From Pleurostoma richardsiae (Eukaryota; Ascomycota; Sordariomycetes; Calosphaeriales; Pleurostomataceae): 64,000 nt of DNA. Shown in pieces: positions 42,495-55,252 of this stretch. Each line of letters begins with the position of its first letter. Position 1 is the stretch's first letter. Both the position numbers and the translations under genes were made by a program. The notes below the pieces were generated by a model, which had not been told where the DNA came from, made no database searches, and saw nothing but the letters and a program-made list of their open reading frames with translations. The stretch covers positions 62,001 to 126,000 of the forward strand of contig JANBVO010000018.1 in NCBI GenBank assembly GCA_030052745.1. The letters run 5' to 3'.

Positions 42495-43704
42495 CTCGAC
42501 GGATAATGTATGATCGCAAGTCGACGGGAGCTTTTTTGGGGGGTAGAGGTCTCTACGAATGGACGAGGAGTCATACAGGATACAGGAAAAGAAGACGACC
42601 GACTGTCTTGCATGCTAAGGGGCTAGAATACCATATATCTAACCCGGACCTACCGGCGTAACGCAGTACTTATGGAGCTTGCCTAGCTCGGATGAGCTCA
42701 ACTGACAATGACGTACATTCCATGGAGCTTGACGGGACAGTGAGGTCGAGGCTGGCATCGGGATCTGCAGGGGTCGTAGTTGCGGATACATGATGATGCT
42801 GATATCTTATATCTTTGTTAGGTCCCACCGCAGCCTGGCCTTGGTGAATCCAGATCCTCACGCAGATCATATTCGAGTACCTACCTTAGTCAATTGATTC
42901 CGGCAAGTCTTTACCTGTGTACTCAGATCAAGTCCTTTGCAAAAAACATGAGTACCGTTGCAGTCCCGGGCTCCCAGTCCCCCGGCGATCTTTAAGAACT
43001 TGCTCCGGGGAGAAGGACGCTCACACTTCCTTCCCTACGGGAAGGTACCTGCTCAGCATATGTCTGGAGCATCAACTCGAGGTCCTCTTTGTTACTGATG
43101 AGTAACTTCAAGGTAGCAATACCGTACATCCGTCTGCTTCAGGGGCAAGAGGCATCTCCATTGCGTCATGATGAGGTGCAAGACTATAAGAGCACGATGC
43201 ATGAGGAGCCTGCGTCCCGACCTACCTACCTGCCTTAGGTAAGACGCCTACCTTACGTAATAAATTTTAGGATCGGGGTCCGGAAGTGATTGCTCCGGTG
43301 ACCCCAACGTTGCGGCCCGAGCTCCTTAAAGGTACGGAGGTACCCGGGTACATAGCTGCCCAGGTGCTTTAATCCCAGGTCACTTTACCCCACAGTCTGT
43401 TGCTCATGCCAGGCAACCCCACCATCTTTCCAGCGTCAAGCTTACTCGCCTTCGGCACGCAATCACCTCCTCCTCTCCTGCTGCAGCTTATTTTGGCCGC
43501 GGCCATACATATCCATATTCCTTTTCATACTCTCTACTGTCTTTGCCTGAACTGACATTGCCTGATCCGTCTTCTCTGGTAGAGGATTGTTCGTCAGCGA
43601 CCGCAACGCAGCTGGACGGAGCCTCCTGCCACCTCCGGTCGTTACCAGCTCATCTTCACGCGCCCGACCAGAACCTCCTGCCGTCCCGAGCCAATAACCC
43701 CAAG
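42495..43704. other. 1.2-kb divergent promoter region
   Basis: Upstream regions of the small mitochondrial protein (minus) and CAND1 (plus). A cluster of CCTAC/GTAGG/TTACG repeats lies at about 43220-43260. The stretch at 43540-43700, open in frame with CAND1, is taken as its 5' leader. Confidence 0.45.
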
Positions 43705-46700
43705 ATGGCGTCAAGTATCCCGGCTAATCCGACCCCTCAAACGGTCAATCAGCTCCTTCACAAGCTGAACGACAGCGATCCCGACTTTCGGTTCATGTCC
43801 CTCAGCGACCTGATCCACATATTGAACATTGGGAAGCCAGATATTCTGCATCATGACTATAACACAGCCGCCCGAACTGTAGACAGCATTACCAAAGCTC
43901 TCGACGATCAGAACGGAGAAGTGCAGAATCAGGCAATCAAATGGTACGCATCAGCTCCAGCAGGTCCTGTCAGTTGCTCTACTGACACGATCGCTCGCCA
44001 GCCTCGGTCCCCTTGTTGCCAAGATCCCAGCAAGCCTTATTGGGCCCCTTATCGAGAAGCTCTCTACCCTCAAGCTTCAAAACTCCGTCGATACTTCTGT
44101 CCCAGCCCTAGCGCTCCGGAATGTCATCGAGGCGCTGGCGCGCCCGATCCCCGGCGTCCTCCCATCGCGAGAGGTGCAAGAGGCCTATTCTAGCATCAGC
44201 CGAGTCCTCATTCCGCGGCTGTTGGGTCAGGCAGTTCAGTCTCAGAAGCCGGCCATCGTGAAACAACCACAGCCCATAGAGGGCCTCATTGAGAAGGATC
44301 AAGACCTTACCGCAGATACAATTGATGTTCTTATCGAGGTCATCAGGTGCTTTGGTCCTATGCTCTCGTCCGTGGAGGTTGAGGCTTTGCATGGTGCTGT
44401 CATCGGGGTATTGGAAAACAAGAGAGTTACCTCTGTGGTCAAGAAGAGAGCCGTGCTAGCAATTTCAATCCTAGCGGTCTATCTCTCAGACGACCTTCTT
44501 ACGGGATCTATAAAGCGAGCCTTCTCCGTGCTGGGCGATGCGAAGGCGGATGCAGTCACTAGGCGTCTATACGTGACGATCATGGGCTCAATGGCCAGGT
44601 CCATTCCGTACCGTTTCGGGCAGCATATCCAGAATGTTGTCCCTCTCATTCTCTCCTTCCTCGGTGAGAGTGAGTTGCAGGATCATCTCGAGGAAGTCAG
44701 CGAGGGTGCGGATTCCGGCCAAGAATTTAATGAGGTCCGGGAAGCCGCACTCGTGGCACTGGATGCTTTCCTTGCATCATGTCCGGCCGAAATGCGCGAC
44801 TTCACCGACGACACCATTGCTGCCTGCCTCCGCTATCTGAAGTACGACCCGAATTATGCGGTCGACGAGGATGAGGAGATGGAGGATGAGGATGAAGACG
44901 ACGATATTGAACTTGATGACGATGATGAGTTTGAGGCTGACGATGCCTTCGATGACGACGACGATGCCAGCTGGAAAGTCCGAAGATGCGCGGCGAAAGC
45001 CCTCTATACCATCATCTCTACTAGGAGCAGTGGAGATCTGCTTGACAACGGCGTTCTATACGGTCAAGTGGCGCCTGCTCTCGTTAAGCGGTTCGACGAG
45101 CGTGAAGAGAATGTCCGCCTGGAGATTGTTTCAGCCTTGTCCCTGCTTGTCCGCAAGACTGGGGAGGGTATCATCCCTGACTTCGCACTCGATGGTGCGC
45201 AGTCCGATTACTTGAACCAACTCCCACAGAGCCGGAAGCGCAGGCGTCAGAGCAGTGTTAGCGGTGTAACGGCGTCCAAGTTGTCTGGCACAGGCCTCAC
45301 ATCACCCATTTTAGAGAGAGTTCCTTCACACGGACCTCGCCATGATCTTGCGCAGATAACGCCGGCGATCGTTAAGGGCTCCATCAAGCTGCTGAAAAGC
45401 AAGACTGTCCCTACGAAACAAGCTGCTACGAATCTCTTGGACGACCTGATCACCGTGCAGCAGGGAGGATTGGCCGACTATTTCGATCAGATCATCGGTC
45501 TCATCATTGACGCAGTGAAGCTCTCCACTGCATCCACAACCTCGACAGCCCTTTCAGTAGTCGGTGGAGGTAACACATCCGCTACCCCAGCTACACTGAG
45601 AACCGCCGCGTTGCGGCTTCTGAGCAACATCGCGAAGACACACTCATCGGCCATACTGCAGCCATATCTCTCGAACATCGTCGATGGTGTTGTCGCTGTA
45701 GTCTATGACCGGTTCTACCGGATCTCAAGTCAAGCAGTGCAAACTGTGGAAGAGATCGTCAAAGCGATCACACCTCCACGCTCACGCAAGACAGCCGAGA
45801 AAGATAAGGCAGAACTCGCAAAACTATACAGGGTTGTTGTAGACCGAACAATTGCCAATGATGCCGACGTCGAAGTTCGACAGAGGGCTATCCATGCGCT
45901 GGGAACACTGCTCTCACGGACCATCACCGCAGAGGGTACCGGTCTTCTCCCCGCAGACGACAGGCGCAAGGCTCTTGATATTCTTCTGGACAGACTAAAG
46001 AATGAGACCACACGGATTTCCGCTGTTAGGGCCATCGATCTCGTGGCCGCCTCCGCTGCTAGCAACGCCGACTTCGAGCCTGTGTGGATCCGTGAGGTCA
46101 CATTGGAGCTGTCTGCGCAGTTGCGGAAAGCCAATCGATCTCTGAGAGGTTCCAGCGTTCAGGCGCTGAAGCACCTCATCTTGTCTCCTGCTGCCAAGGG
46201 TGCTCTCGACAAAATCACCGTTAGCGGCCTCATCGCAGCCATCCTGCCCGTTATCAACAACAACGATGCCCATCTCCTCGGCCCAACACTTGAGATTCTG
46301 GCTAACATAGTTGAAGATAACGTGAAGCTGGTTGTGACCGCTGATCTTATCGGAGCACTCTGCGAGCTCCTGCGGCTTAACGTCGTGGGCTCCGTCCTGG
46401 GCCCTTTGTTAGACCTGGTTACCAAGATTGGGGAGGTCGGTGCCGGACAGCAACTGATGACGGGCCTCCTGCAAGAGGTGGGCATCAGCGGAGATCCCGG
46501 CACCGTGGGAAAAGTTATTGGCACTCTGCTCGTTGCTAGTGGTGCCTCCGCAGGTGTGACTCTGGACAGCTTCGTTGAGGAAGCAAAGGGTAATGCACAA
46601 GACCCAGTCAGAGCCAGTTTAGCACTCGCAGTCCTCGGAGAGGCTGGCCTGCGCCTTGGTACGAAGTCACCACTGAAACCTGAACTTTTTCTCGATAAGT

Positions 46701-47927
46701 TCGGCGAGGGATACGATAAGGTTTCTGTTTCCGCCGCCGTGGCTCTTGGCCGCGCAGGCGCTGGAAATGTCCCGGTGTACCTCCCGATAATTCTCAAAAA
46801 GTTGCAAGTCGAGGGTACCACCCAGTATCTTCTCCTTCAATCAATCAAGGAGATCCTCCAGCAAGATGTCGACATTGGACAGTACTTGGCCGTTATATGG
46901 AAGGAATTGCTAGACACCACCGGTGCCGAGGACAACAGGGCAGTCTGCGCCGAGTGTATCGGGCGCCTCGCCATCATTGACCCGGAGACCTACGTTCCCA
47001 AGTTAGACGTAAGTTGCATAACTTGAAACTGAGGTAGAATTCCACTAACGATGGGCAGGACCTTCTCAAGGATGCCTCGTCCACACTCCGAGCGATCGCA
47101 GTACAAGCTCTGCGCTACACTCTCCCCGACAGCACGGAGAAGTTCGACCTCGTCATACAGAACTACTTGGTAACCATGTTGACGACCATGCTCCAAGATT
47201 CAGAGATGGACATCCGCCGGCTTGCCATGACCACCTTGACTTCAGCAGTCAATAACAAGCCCGACATGATCTTAGGACACTTAGGACAGCTGATGCCCTA
47301 CGTCATGAAGGAGTCGGTGCTCAAGCCTGAACTGATACGCGAGGTCCAGATGGGTCCGTTCAAGCACCACGTTGACGATGGGCTTGAAGTTCGCAAGGTT
47401 AGTAGCACATCCCCACGCGCCTTCATTATATGTAGCTCTCTGACCATGCATTACAGAGTGCGTATGAGACTTTGTACGCCCTCATGGAGACCGCATTCAC
47501 GCGCATCAGCCTCATTGAGCTCTACGATCGTGTCATCGATGGCCTTAAGGACGACAACGATATCCGCTCGCTGAGCAACCTGATGGTCTCTAAGCTGGTC
47601 TATATACACCCCGAGGAGACGACCCGCCGGCTGGACGCCATTGCTGAGGCCTACCGCGCGACCCTCTCCACCAAGCTCAAGGACAACGCTGTGAAGCAGG
47701 AGCACGAGAAGCAGGAAGAGGCCAACAAGAGCGTGCTCCGCGTGACGCTCCTTCTGGGCGAGAAGCTCAAGGGCTCCGCGGCGGGCGCATCCGGGACGGC
47801 TGGTCCTGCCGCCGGCGGTGCGAATCAGGTGTGGTCGGCGTATTGGGACTGGGTCAACAAGGACTTCGACCGCCAGCTCAAGGCGCTGCGAGAGGAGAAC
47901 GAGCGCGTGGGACACACCGTCATCTAA
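43705..47927 (+). CDS. CAND1: Cullin-associated NEDD8-dissociated protein CAND1/TIP120
   Basis: HEAT-repeat exchange factor that strips substrate receptors from un-neddylated cullin-RING ligases. Exons: 43705-43943, 44002-47008, 47059-47397 and 47457-47927; introns of 58, 50 and 59 nt. The product has 1351 residues. The N-terminus is NQLLHKLNDSDPDFRFMSLSDL, the family opening. A long acidic insertion (about residues 370-405, many Asp/Glu) is followed by DASWKVRRCAAKALY, as in CAND1. The rest is HEAT repeats with the TIP120 C-terminal domain around residues 1100-1320. The ATG at 43705 is chosen because MASSIPANPTPQTV is followed at once by conserved text; the open frame reaches further upstream into a leader. 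Confidence 0.94.
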
Positions 47928-48591
47928 GAGCTCCGGGAGACTTGGTCTTCTAGGTCGGCATGGGCCGTAGGGGCAGCGGCGACGCTAGTGGTATTCGAGA
48001 AGCGAAGGCGAGGCGCCGGCGGGGGAGCATTGTTGTCTCAGCTATCTTGATTGGTACTGCGTAGAGGGGGTGATGGGAGCAGCACTGCGATGAGCACCCG
48101 CTGACAGACGATGAAAAGTAGCTTGAAACCCCCTGCGTATGATAGCTTAGAACTCTTAACGAAATCGAATGATCATGCTTACAACAACAGCCTCGTCCCT
48201 AGCTGGGACGCGGCCTTTTTCTAGCCCGTGTCTAATACCTCACGAGAGGGACACATGGCGTTCATCTAACATAGGTAGATACACCAGGGTGGAATAGACG
48301 TCGATGTTGCCAACTACAACGCTCGTGACTTCTAGAGTCGAATAGCAAACTGCTACTGCGTCTGTAATGATCTATTTGACAAAAAAAAAAACATGTCCCA
48401 GGATATAGACAGTAACAATAGGGTATCAGCCTTTGCCTGAACGGCACGCAGAGAACGACGACGAAAAAGAGCAACCAATATAGACAGTCAGAAACGAAAA
48501 CATGTAAAACCCGGGTGCTTGCTTTGCTCCGGTCCTATCCCGTCCAGATATGCACACCTCCCCTCCCTCCAAACCAGTCCCCCCTTTTTCG
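47928..48591. other. Convergent 3' region CAND1/DNF3
   Basis: About 660 bp with an A-run at about 48380-48391. No gene seen; the long plus-strand frame beginning at 48550 is antisense to the flippase C-terminus. Confidence 0.4.
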
Positions 48592-51500
48592 TTAAATCAT
48601 GTTCATGGACGACGCCTCCTGGTGCGACCGCCTCTTCATAGCCGTGGTGGAGTTCTGCATCTCGATCGGGCTCTCCACGAAGAGCCCCTCCGGCGCCGAC
48701 AGCCTCGCCGCGGCGTCGCCGGCCCAGCGCCTCGTCGGCACCTCCGTCACCGTCGTCGCCGCCTGCTTGTCCCTTCTCTTCCGCTCGTTACCCGCGGCGC
48801 TACCCTCGGCGGCAGATGTCGTTATCTCCTCCTCCTCGATGCGCGCGCTGCGCCTCTTGGGGTCAGCGCTGGGCCCGTCTTCGCCGCGGTACAAGCCCAT
48901 GCTAGGCCGGGGCGTCCGCGAGTGCGCCGTCACGAAAGACGCCGCGTCGTCGGTGTACTCGGGCCTGCCACCACCAACCGCACCCGCCCCGCCTTCCTCG
49001 TCAGCGGCAGCCGGCCCCGGGGCCTCTCCGCGCTCGGCGGCGTGCTCCTTCATGACGTCCAAGACGCCGTCGTAGTGCTCGATCTCCTGCATCAGGTCCT
49101 GGTCGCGTGGCCAAAAGATCCTGCGGATGGCGGACACGCAGAGCTCGAAGACGACGACGACGGAAAGGCTGACGAGGCAGTTGAGCCACCAGGACAGCGT
49201 GCGGCCGAAGTTGTGCAGGAAGGCGTCGCGGACGATGTACGGCCCCGTAAGGGGCTTGTAGATGGCGGAGAGGAAGATGTTCCAGAGGAACCACCCGCCG
49301 ACGGAGAGGATGAAGCCGACGGCCGGGACGATTGTCTTGTTGTGGTACTCGAGGATGCTGAAGAAGTTTGGTTAGTAGGGTCGGATGACGAATGTGTGTT
49401 TGTAGGAACTTACAGCATCTTGAAGTTGATGAATATCACGCAGACAGTGAATGCCAGATCGCCCATCGCATAGAGACTTGTGTCCTCGGTAAAGAGGGCC
49501 TTCTCATAGACGCCGTATATGGTGTAGTAGATGAGCGCAGACTCGAGCACCGCCATGATCATCCACGCTATGTACTTCCTGAAGTTGAAGCCAAGGTTCT
49601 TCTGGCCGAAGGTGTACAGCTCGGGAACTGCAAGGAGGGTTTCCGCGCGGAGGTCTTGTTCGAAAATACCGAGCAAGATCACAGGCAGAGAAGTGAACAG
49701 CGTGTTGAAGACCGTCAAGCTGGCGGACTCATACAACGAAGTCCCCGTGTAACCGTTGTATTTCTGGTACATGGCCTGCGTCAGGTAGAAGACGATCTCC
49801 TTCCAGAACGTGCCGACGATGTACTTTCCAGTCCGGATGTAGTTCCACCGGCCGTGCACGAAGAGCAGTTTCTGGAGGAACCTGAACTGCGCAATGGAAT
49901 AGTCCGCTATACGAGCAGCTTGCAGACCCTCGCGCCCCGAGATGCCGATACCGACATGAGACGCCTGTATCATGGCGATGTCGTTGGCGCCATCACCGAT
50001 CGCCAGAGTGAGCGACGACCGCACTCGATCACGGATGCACTTGACCAGCGTGGCCTTCTGCGCGGGCGACGCACGACAGCAGATGACCGAGTCGACGCGG
50101 GACACGAGGTCGAAGAAGAGGATCCTGAGCGATTCATCTTCTTCCACCACGGAAAGAGTCTGGCCGTCGATGACGACCACTGAGTGGGGAATCATCCCAC
50201 GGCCGACATCAACCAAGCTCGCGGCGATCTTCTCCTGCAGGTCGCCCTCTGTCGAGTCGAGGATATAGACTTCAGAGAAGGGCTTGCAAATTCTCGCCGA
50301 GTGCGCAATATTGATGGCTGTCTCGCGCTTGTCGCCAGTCAGCATCCAGACTTTGATGTTCGCACGGCGGAGCTTGTCGATGGTGTCTGGGACGCCTTGC
50401 TGCAGCTTATCCTCGATAGCCGTAGCACCGGCAAGATCAAAGTTCTGCTCAATGAGTTCTGCCGCCGTCTCAATACGCTCCTGGCGGTCGACAAGGCTTG
50501 TGGTGGCCTCATGGTAGATGGCTTTCCACTTCCTATAGTCGTCTTCATCCAGGTATCGATACGCAAAAAGAAGCGTCCGCAGGCCTTCCGATGCGAAATC
50601 ATCAATGTGCTGGAAGCATCTCTCGAAGATCGCGGCGTCATTAACAGCCAGCTGCTCATCCACCATTCCCTCGTAGTACATATCATCGTAGATCGGAGAC
50701 GTGATGAGATCAGTAGATCGTTGCCGCGCCATGGAGGGGCGAGGGGTCTGGTAAGCGTCGTCATTGCCAGCCATGGTGTCCGTCTCTTGGGTCTCGCGGT
50801 TCCTCAACCAAAAGTCGACTTCATCTACAGCCATGCCGGAGCGGCGATTGAGACTCGTCGAACGCGCCGCGCTCCCTCGCCCAGCAAGGCTACGCCGTTG
50901 GGTCAGGGTGCTCGCCGCACGAATGAGGTTCATGCTGTTGCGTGGCGTGCCTTGCATGCTGCGTCTCATGAGCGCCTTCTCTTGCTCCATGCTTTTGCGT
51001 ACGCTGGCCCTACGTTCAACAGCAGATGCCGTCTTCATGGCAAGATGGTTCTGTTTCAGTCGTGGCAAAATGACACTGTCTGCGCCCTTGCTGAACATGC
51101 AGATTCGGCCATCCGGCATGCGGATGATGATTGACATGCGCTTCCGCTTGCTGCTGAACTCAATGACGTCGAGAACCTCGTACGTCTCCTCGACCTCGCC
51201 GGAGCCATCAACATCAGGAAATCGCAGCTTGATGGACTGTGCAGGGCGGTCGATGAGGAGGAATCCAAGGTCCCTAGCTGCCTCAACCAAGGCCAGTTCG
51301 TCCGGTGAAGCGGCCTGAAAGTCGATTTCACCGTCTTCCTTCGTCTCCGGTAAACAAGTGTGGCATAGAGCAATGCAGAGGATGAATTGCCGGGCCTTCC
51401 TGGAGAAAGGTGAACGCGGCTTTCGACGGATATACTGGACAAGGTCGTCGGTGTTCATCTCTGGCTGGGAGAGAGTCGGCCGAACACTTGAACGCCATAG

Positions 51501-53849
51501 TGATCCTGACCTCCGTGGTAGACTTCCAGGAGCAAGCGGCGCATCCATCAGTGGAACTTCGGTCGCCTCCGCTTGCTTGCGCAGGATGGGAGTCGCGCTG
51601 TTCAACCTCGCTATCTGGTCACTGGGATGGCTGGCATGACTGTTGCCTTTTGAGGACTTCGCAACTGTACCATTGCCGTCGCGCTGCTTCTTTTCGGCTT
51701 CTTTCCTCAGATCCGCATCGTGTAGCCATGCCGTCCCGGCCACGCTCATCTTGCGGAAGCGCATGAGGTTCTCTGTGAGCGTGCCGGTCTTATCAGAGAA
51801 CACATAGCTGACCTGGCCGAGATTTTCGAGAATGGTCGTGGTGTTAGCGACCATTGGCGTGTCGGTGACTGGGTCGTACATGTCGACATCCTTCAAGAGA
51901 ATGAATTGCCCGATCTTGATAATCTCGAGGCTGACATACAATGACAGGGGAATCAGCGTGTTGAAGGCGATGATAAAACCGACGAGGATCTGCGCGAACG
52001 GCACGCTGATGTCGCTGAGATACCAGGCGTCGTCCTCCGTATCACCCTTCCAAATCAGATAGCCCACAGTACAGCCCAGCGAGAGCATGGCAACGAAGAT
52101 GACCAGCAGAATGACGATGCGGTTGACGATCTTCTGCATGGCCGGAGCCTTGGCATGGACGTTCTTGTGGGCATTCATGCGTATTTTGCACTCCTCTCCC
52201 GTGTTGACGACAAGCCCGATGGCCTGGCTTGTATTGCGCAAAGTCGATCCCCGATAGACTACTTCGTTTAGAGTGAGTGGCATGGTCTCGCCATTGACCG
52301 TGACTCTTCCATCGTAGTTGTAGAGGTCAAGGTTAGGGTCCTCCGAAACAATCTCGGCATTGCAAGCCTGCATGGTTGCTAGCGAGCGACAATGTTCAGC
52401 AAGTAAGGGGCAGGCCTGCTTGCTCTTCAGGTTCGTCTCTCCGTCTAGAGCCATGGTCTCAATGTATGCAATGCCGTTTGGCCCCGTCGCATGGAGCAAG
52501 GCAATGTCAGCCGGCACGTTCTCATCACGCCGCAAGCGAATGATGTCGCCGACGCGTAGATCCTGCCACTGTGTCCTCGACCAGGAGTCTGCGTCTGTTG
52601 ACCAAGCACCTTCCTCCTCTTCATACTCTTCCATCCCTTCCAACTCCTCCATGCCCATCTCTCCGCCGACGTTCTCTCGGCGACGCCGCAGCCGGTCGCG
52701 GAGCCGTCTCCTTCTCCCTTCCACTACCTTCTCGGGATCAAGGACCCAGGCATCGCTTCGGTTCTCAACTTTGTCCAGCTTGTATCTTCTGTAGTCATCA
52801 TACCCTTCCTTTCCCATGCTCAACGCGACGAAGGCCATCAGAGGGGCAATGGTGGTGTAGGTGCCCGTCGTGCTGAGGCCGGGAATCATCTGCAGGATAC
52901 CGATCGTGAGGAAGTAGAAGTTTGCCAACTTGCTGAACTGGAAGAACAGCTGTTTCGGCAGGAAGTTCCAGAGCGTGTATCTGCTCGACCTGATGAAGTT
53001 GGATATGTAAGGCGCCCCTCTCCGGTCATCTATCAGGGGCTTCCGCCGCACAAAGCCGGGCATCAGGGGTATGTGGCGCCCGTCGACGCTCGGCGGCAGA
53101 GGTTTCTGCCGGAGCAATCCCTCCAATATCCATGCCTGGTAGAGCGCTGCGGCCTTCGCCTTGACGCGCCCAACGGGGCCCCTAGTCCAGCGCCGCCGCC
53201 GCTCTCTCTGCCGCGCAGCCCAATCCTTGTAATGCGCGAGGGTGACACTGGCTTCGGCAGCGGTGGCCACGTTCTTGACACTCTCATCGAGGCCTCCCAG
53301 GCCCAATTGAAGGTGCCTCGGGCGCGTCAGCGACACGGGGGTTTGGGTTACGCTCGCGCCACTGAACCTCCTCCGCTCCGCGACGTCTTCTGCCCTTGAT
53401 GACGAGGCCTCTTCATGCTGTGAACCTTCCATCCACTTGCTCGCCTGACGTTCGCGAGGGCGCTGCAGTGGTTGGCTAGGGCCCTCTGTTCTTGACTCGA
53501 TGGTGTATAAGTCGGTGTTGACCCGGAGCGGTGGAGGGGATGTGTGATCCTCATCAACGTCACGGAGGAGGTCGGCGGAGAACCGTACATGCGTGGCGGG
53601 CGAGAGCGGGTCGGCTGCACTTCTCCGCTCGGTGATTGCTCGTCGTAGGGGCGGGACGGCAGGCCGTGGGCTGGTGCTGGCCTCGCCAAACTCGTCGGTA
53701 GCCGCGCGGCGGACGAAGTGATGCTCCTCGGGGGATCGTTCGCTCTGTAGGCTAGGTCGTCCATGCGGTACGAGGGTCTCGGCTTCCTCAAGATGCTCCA
53801 GGCGCTCGCGCAGCACCGAAGTGGCATCTTCGCTGCGGCGTCCTGCCAT
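48592..53849 (-). CDS. DNF3: P4-type phospholipid flippase, DNF3-like
   Basis: Flips aminophospholipids from the outer to the cytosolic leaflet of trans-Golgi, endosome or plasma membrane. Exons: 49414-53849 and 48592-49357; intron 49358-49413 (56 nt). The product has 1733 residues, long because of a disordered N-terminal extension of about 280 residues and insertions in the cytosolic domains. P4 features: YTLWNFLPKQLFFQFSKLANF, TLDGETNLK-type ALDGETNLKSKQ, the phosphorylation motif DKTGTLTENLMRFRKM, the nucleotide-binding KGADSVILPRL, and GDGANDIAMIQASHVGIGI. About ten membrane helices, the last ones in exon 2 (GFILSVGGWFLWNIF). The first in-frame ATG is 53849; an earlier GTG is ignored. The length and linker pattern fit DNF3 better than DRS2. 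Confidence 0.92.
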
Positions 53850-54093
53850 ATTTGACACGGGGTGGGACGTGGGACGTCGCTCCTACGGATCGAGCAGTTG
53901 CCCCGAAACGGACTGGCCCCTCTTGGGAGGATCTGGCACTCTCTTCCTGAGTCGCCTGTTCGCACCGGGCCGGTTCAGGAGCAGGCGGGCATCGGGATGG
54001 TGTGACTGAGCCCAGTCCGGGCAGGTCGAAGGTGGGCTGGTGAGAGTCGGGGTAAATGCGACGAGCAGCAGCCGTCGAGACGGTCTTCCCTGC

Positions 54094-54506
54094 TACGGAG
54101 TAGTCCGTAGTTGTGGCGTGCTGGGGTAGCGCTGGGCCAAGCTAGAATCGGCCGCTGGGCTGGCGTTATCGGGGGCGGAGGTCGGGGTGAGACGAAGATA
54201 CTCCGTAGAGAGGGTGATAGAAGAAGAAGAGATGAAGCAACACAAGGCTCGAGCAAAAAGCGACTGACTGATCGACTGACTGATTGACTGACTGTGTGTG
54301 AAAGAATGACAGAACCAACAGATGCACGACGGACCTTCCGTGTCAGGCGTAGGTGGACTGCAGGATTGTCGTCCTTTGACGATCCAACGCGGGCGCACAC
54401 GCAAAGAGACACACCAAGTCAGTCGGATCCATCCAGCTGGGCTGTGTCGGTGGGCTTTTCCTGCTGCGGCGCGCGCATTACGTCGCCCCTGCGTCGGTAC
54501 GGAGTA
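54094..54506. repeat. Cluster of three TACTCCGTA motifs
   Basis: Exact copies at 54094-54102 (as TACGGAGTA), 54199-54207 and 54498-54506 (as TACGGAGTA). The first is followed by AGTCCGTAG, making a near-palindrome. Confidence 0.6.
54261..54300 (+). repeat. GACT-type microsatellite
   Basis: About 40 bp of GACT/GATC/GATT tetranucleotides ending in TGTGTGTG, in the DNF3 upstream region. Confidence 0.7.
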
Positions 54507-55252
54507 CATACAAGGTAGGTACCTCATGCATGATATGGAGTGACCCCGAGCGCCACCGGACATCGCTGGCAATTGACTGTATCACTGTATCAGCCAGCTG
54601 CTGTGTCTTCCTCGCCATCTCCCCCAACATTCTCTACCGGACGGATTACTATACGTTCAAACCCCTTTGCTCGCCAGGCTTGCCTCCCAACGCTCTTCCG
54701 TCTGTCTTCACGCTTGTCTTCACGATTTCGCGTGCAAAACGGGCCGCAGGTGGTGGCGAGCGTTGGTCCCCGCCTGAATGGATCAAGTGGAGCATCTGTG
54801 GAAGTGTTCGGCGAACCTTAACGCTTCTATTTTCGACAACACGAGTCGGGAAAGCCACCCTAACACTTTCTCTTTTCTCACTATTATATTCCCTTCTCCA
54901 TAATCGCCGCAGATTGTTAACTGAAACATACCCTCTGTTAGTATTTGGTGCCCCTTTCTTTCACGGCGTGTCATCCAACGCGCAGCCCCAACGCCCAGCG
55001 CCAATTTCCAGGGGCTCATTGATGAGCGTGTGTGGCCGACCTGCTGTGGACTTCGGGGCTCCGCAAGTAACTTTGATCATGTCGTACTGCGACTCTCCTG
55101 CTGTTTTTATGGAAGAGTGAGACTCACAGGAATCTGACCATGTCTACGTCTTCTGCCCTTTCTACCCTGAATACCGGCAGCTGCAAGTCTAGGAAGCAGA
55201 AGGCACTCCTCGGAACTACCCGAGACACCTGAGTACAGCCTTTATTTCCTCC

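Larger units (their letters stand above)
53850..55252. other. DNF3 upstream region with motif cluster
   Basis: 1.4 kb. It contains three TACTCCGTA/TACGGAGTA copies (54094-54102, 54199-54207, 54498-54506), a (GACT)-type simple repeat at about 54261-54300, and GTAGGTACC just after the third copy. No gene seen; ORFs in the 54530-55120 stretch have random composition. Confidence 0.5.

Noticed and set aside
48550-49473. A 307-codon plus-strand frame
   Set aside because: Antisense to the DNF3-type C-terminal exon; Arg/Pro-rich shadow text.
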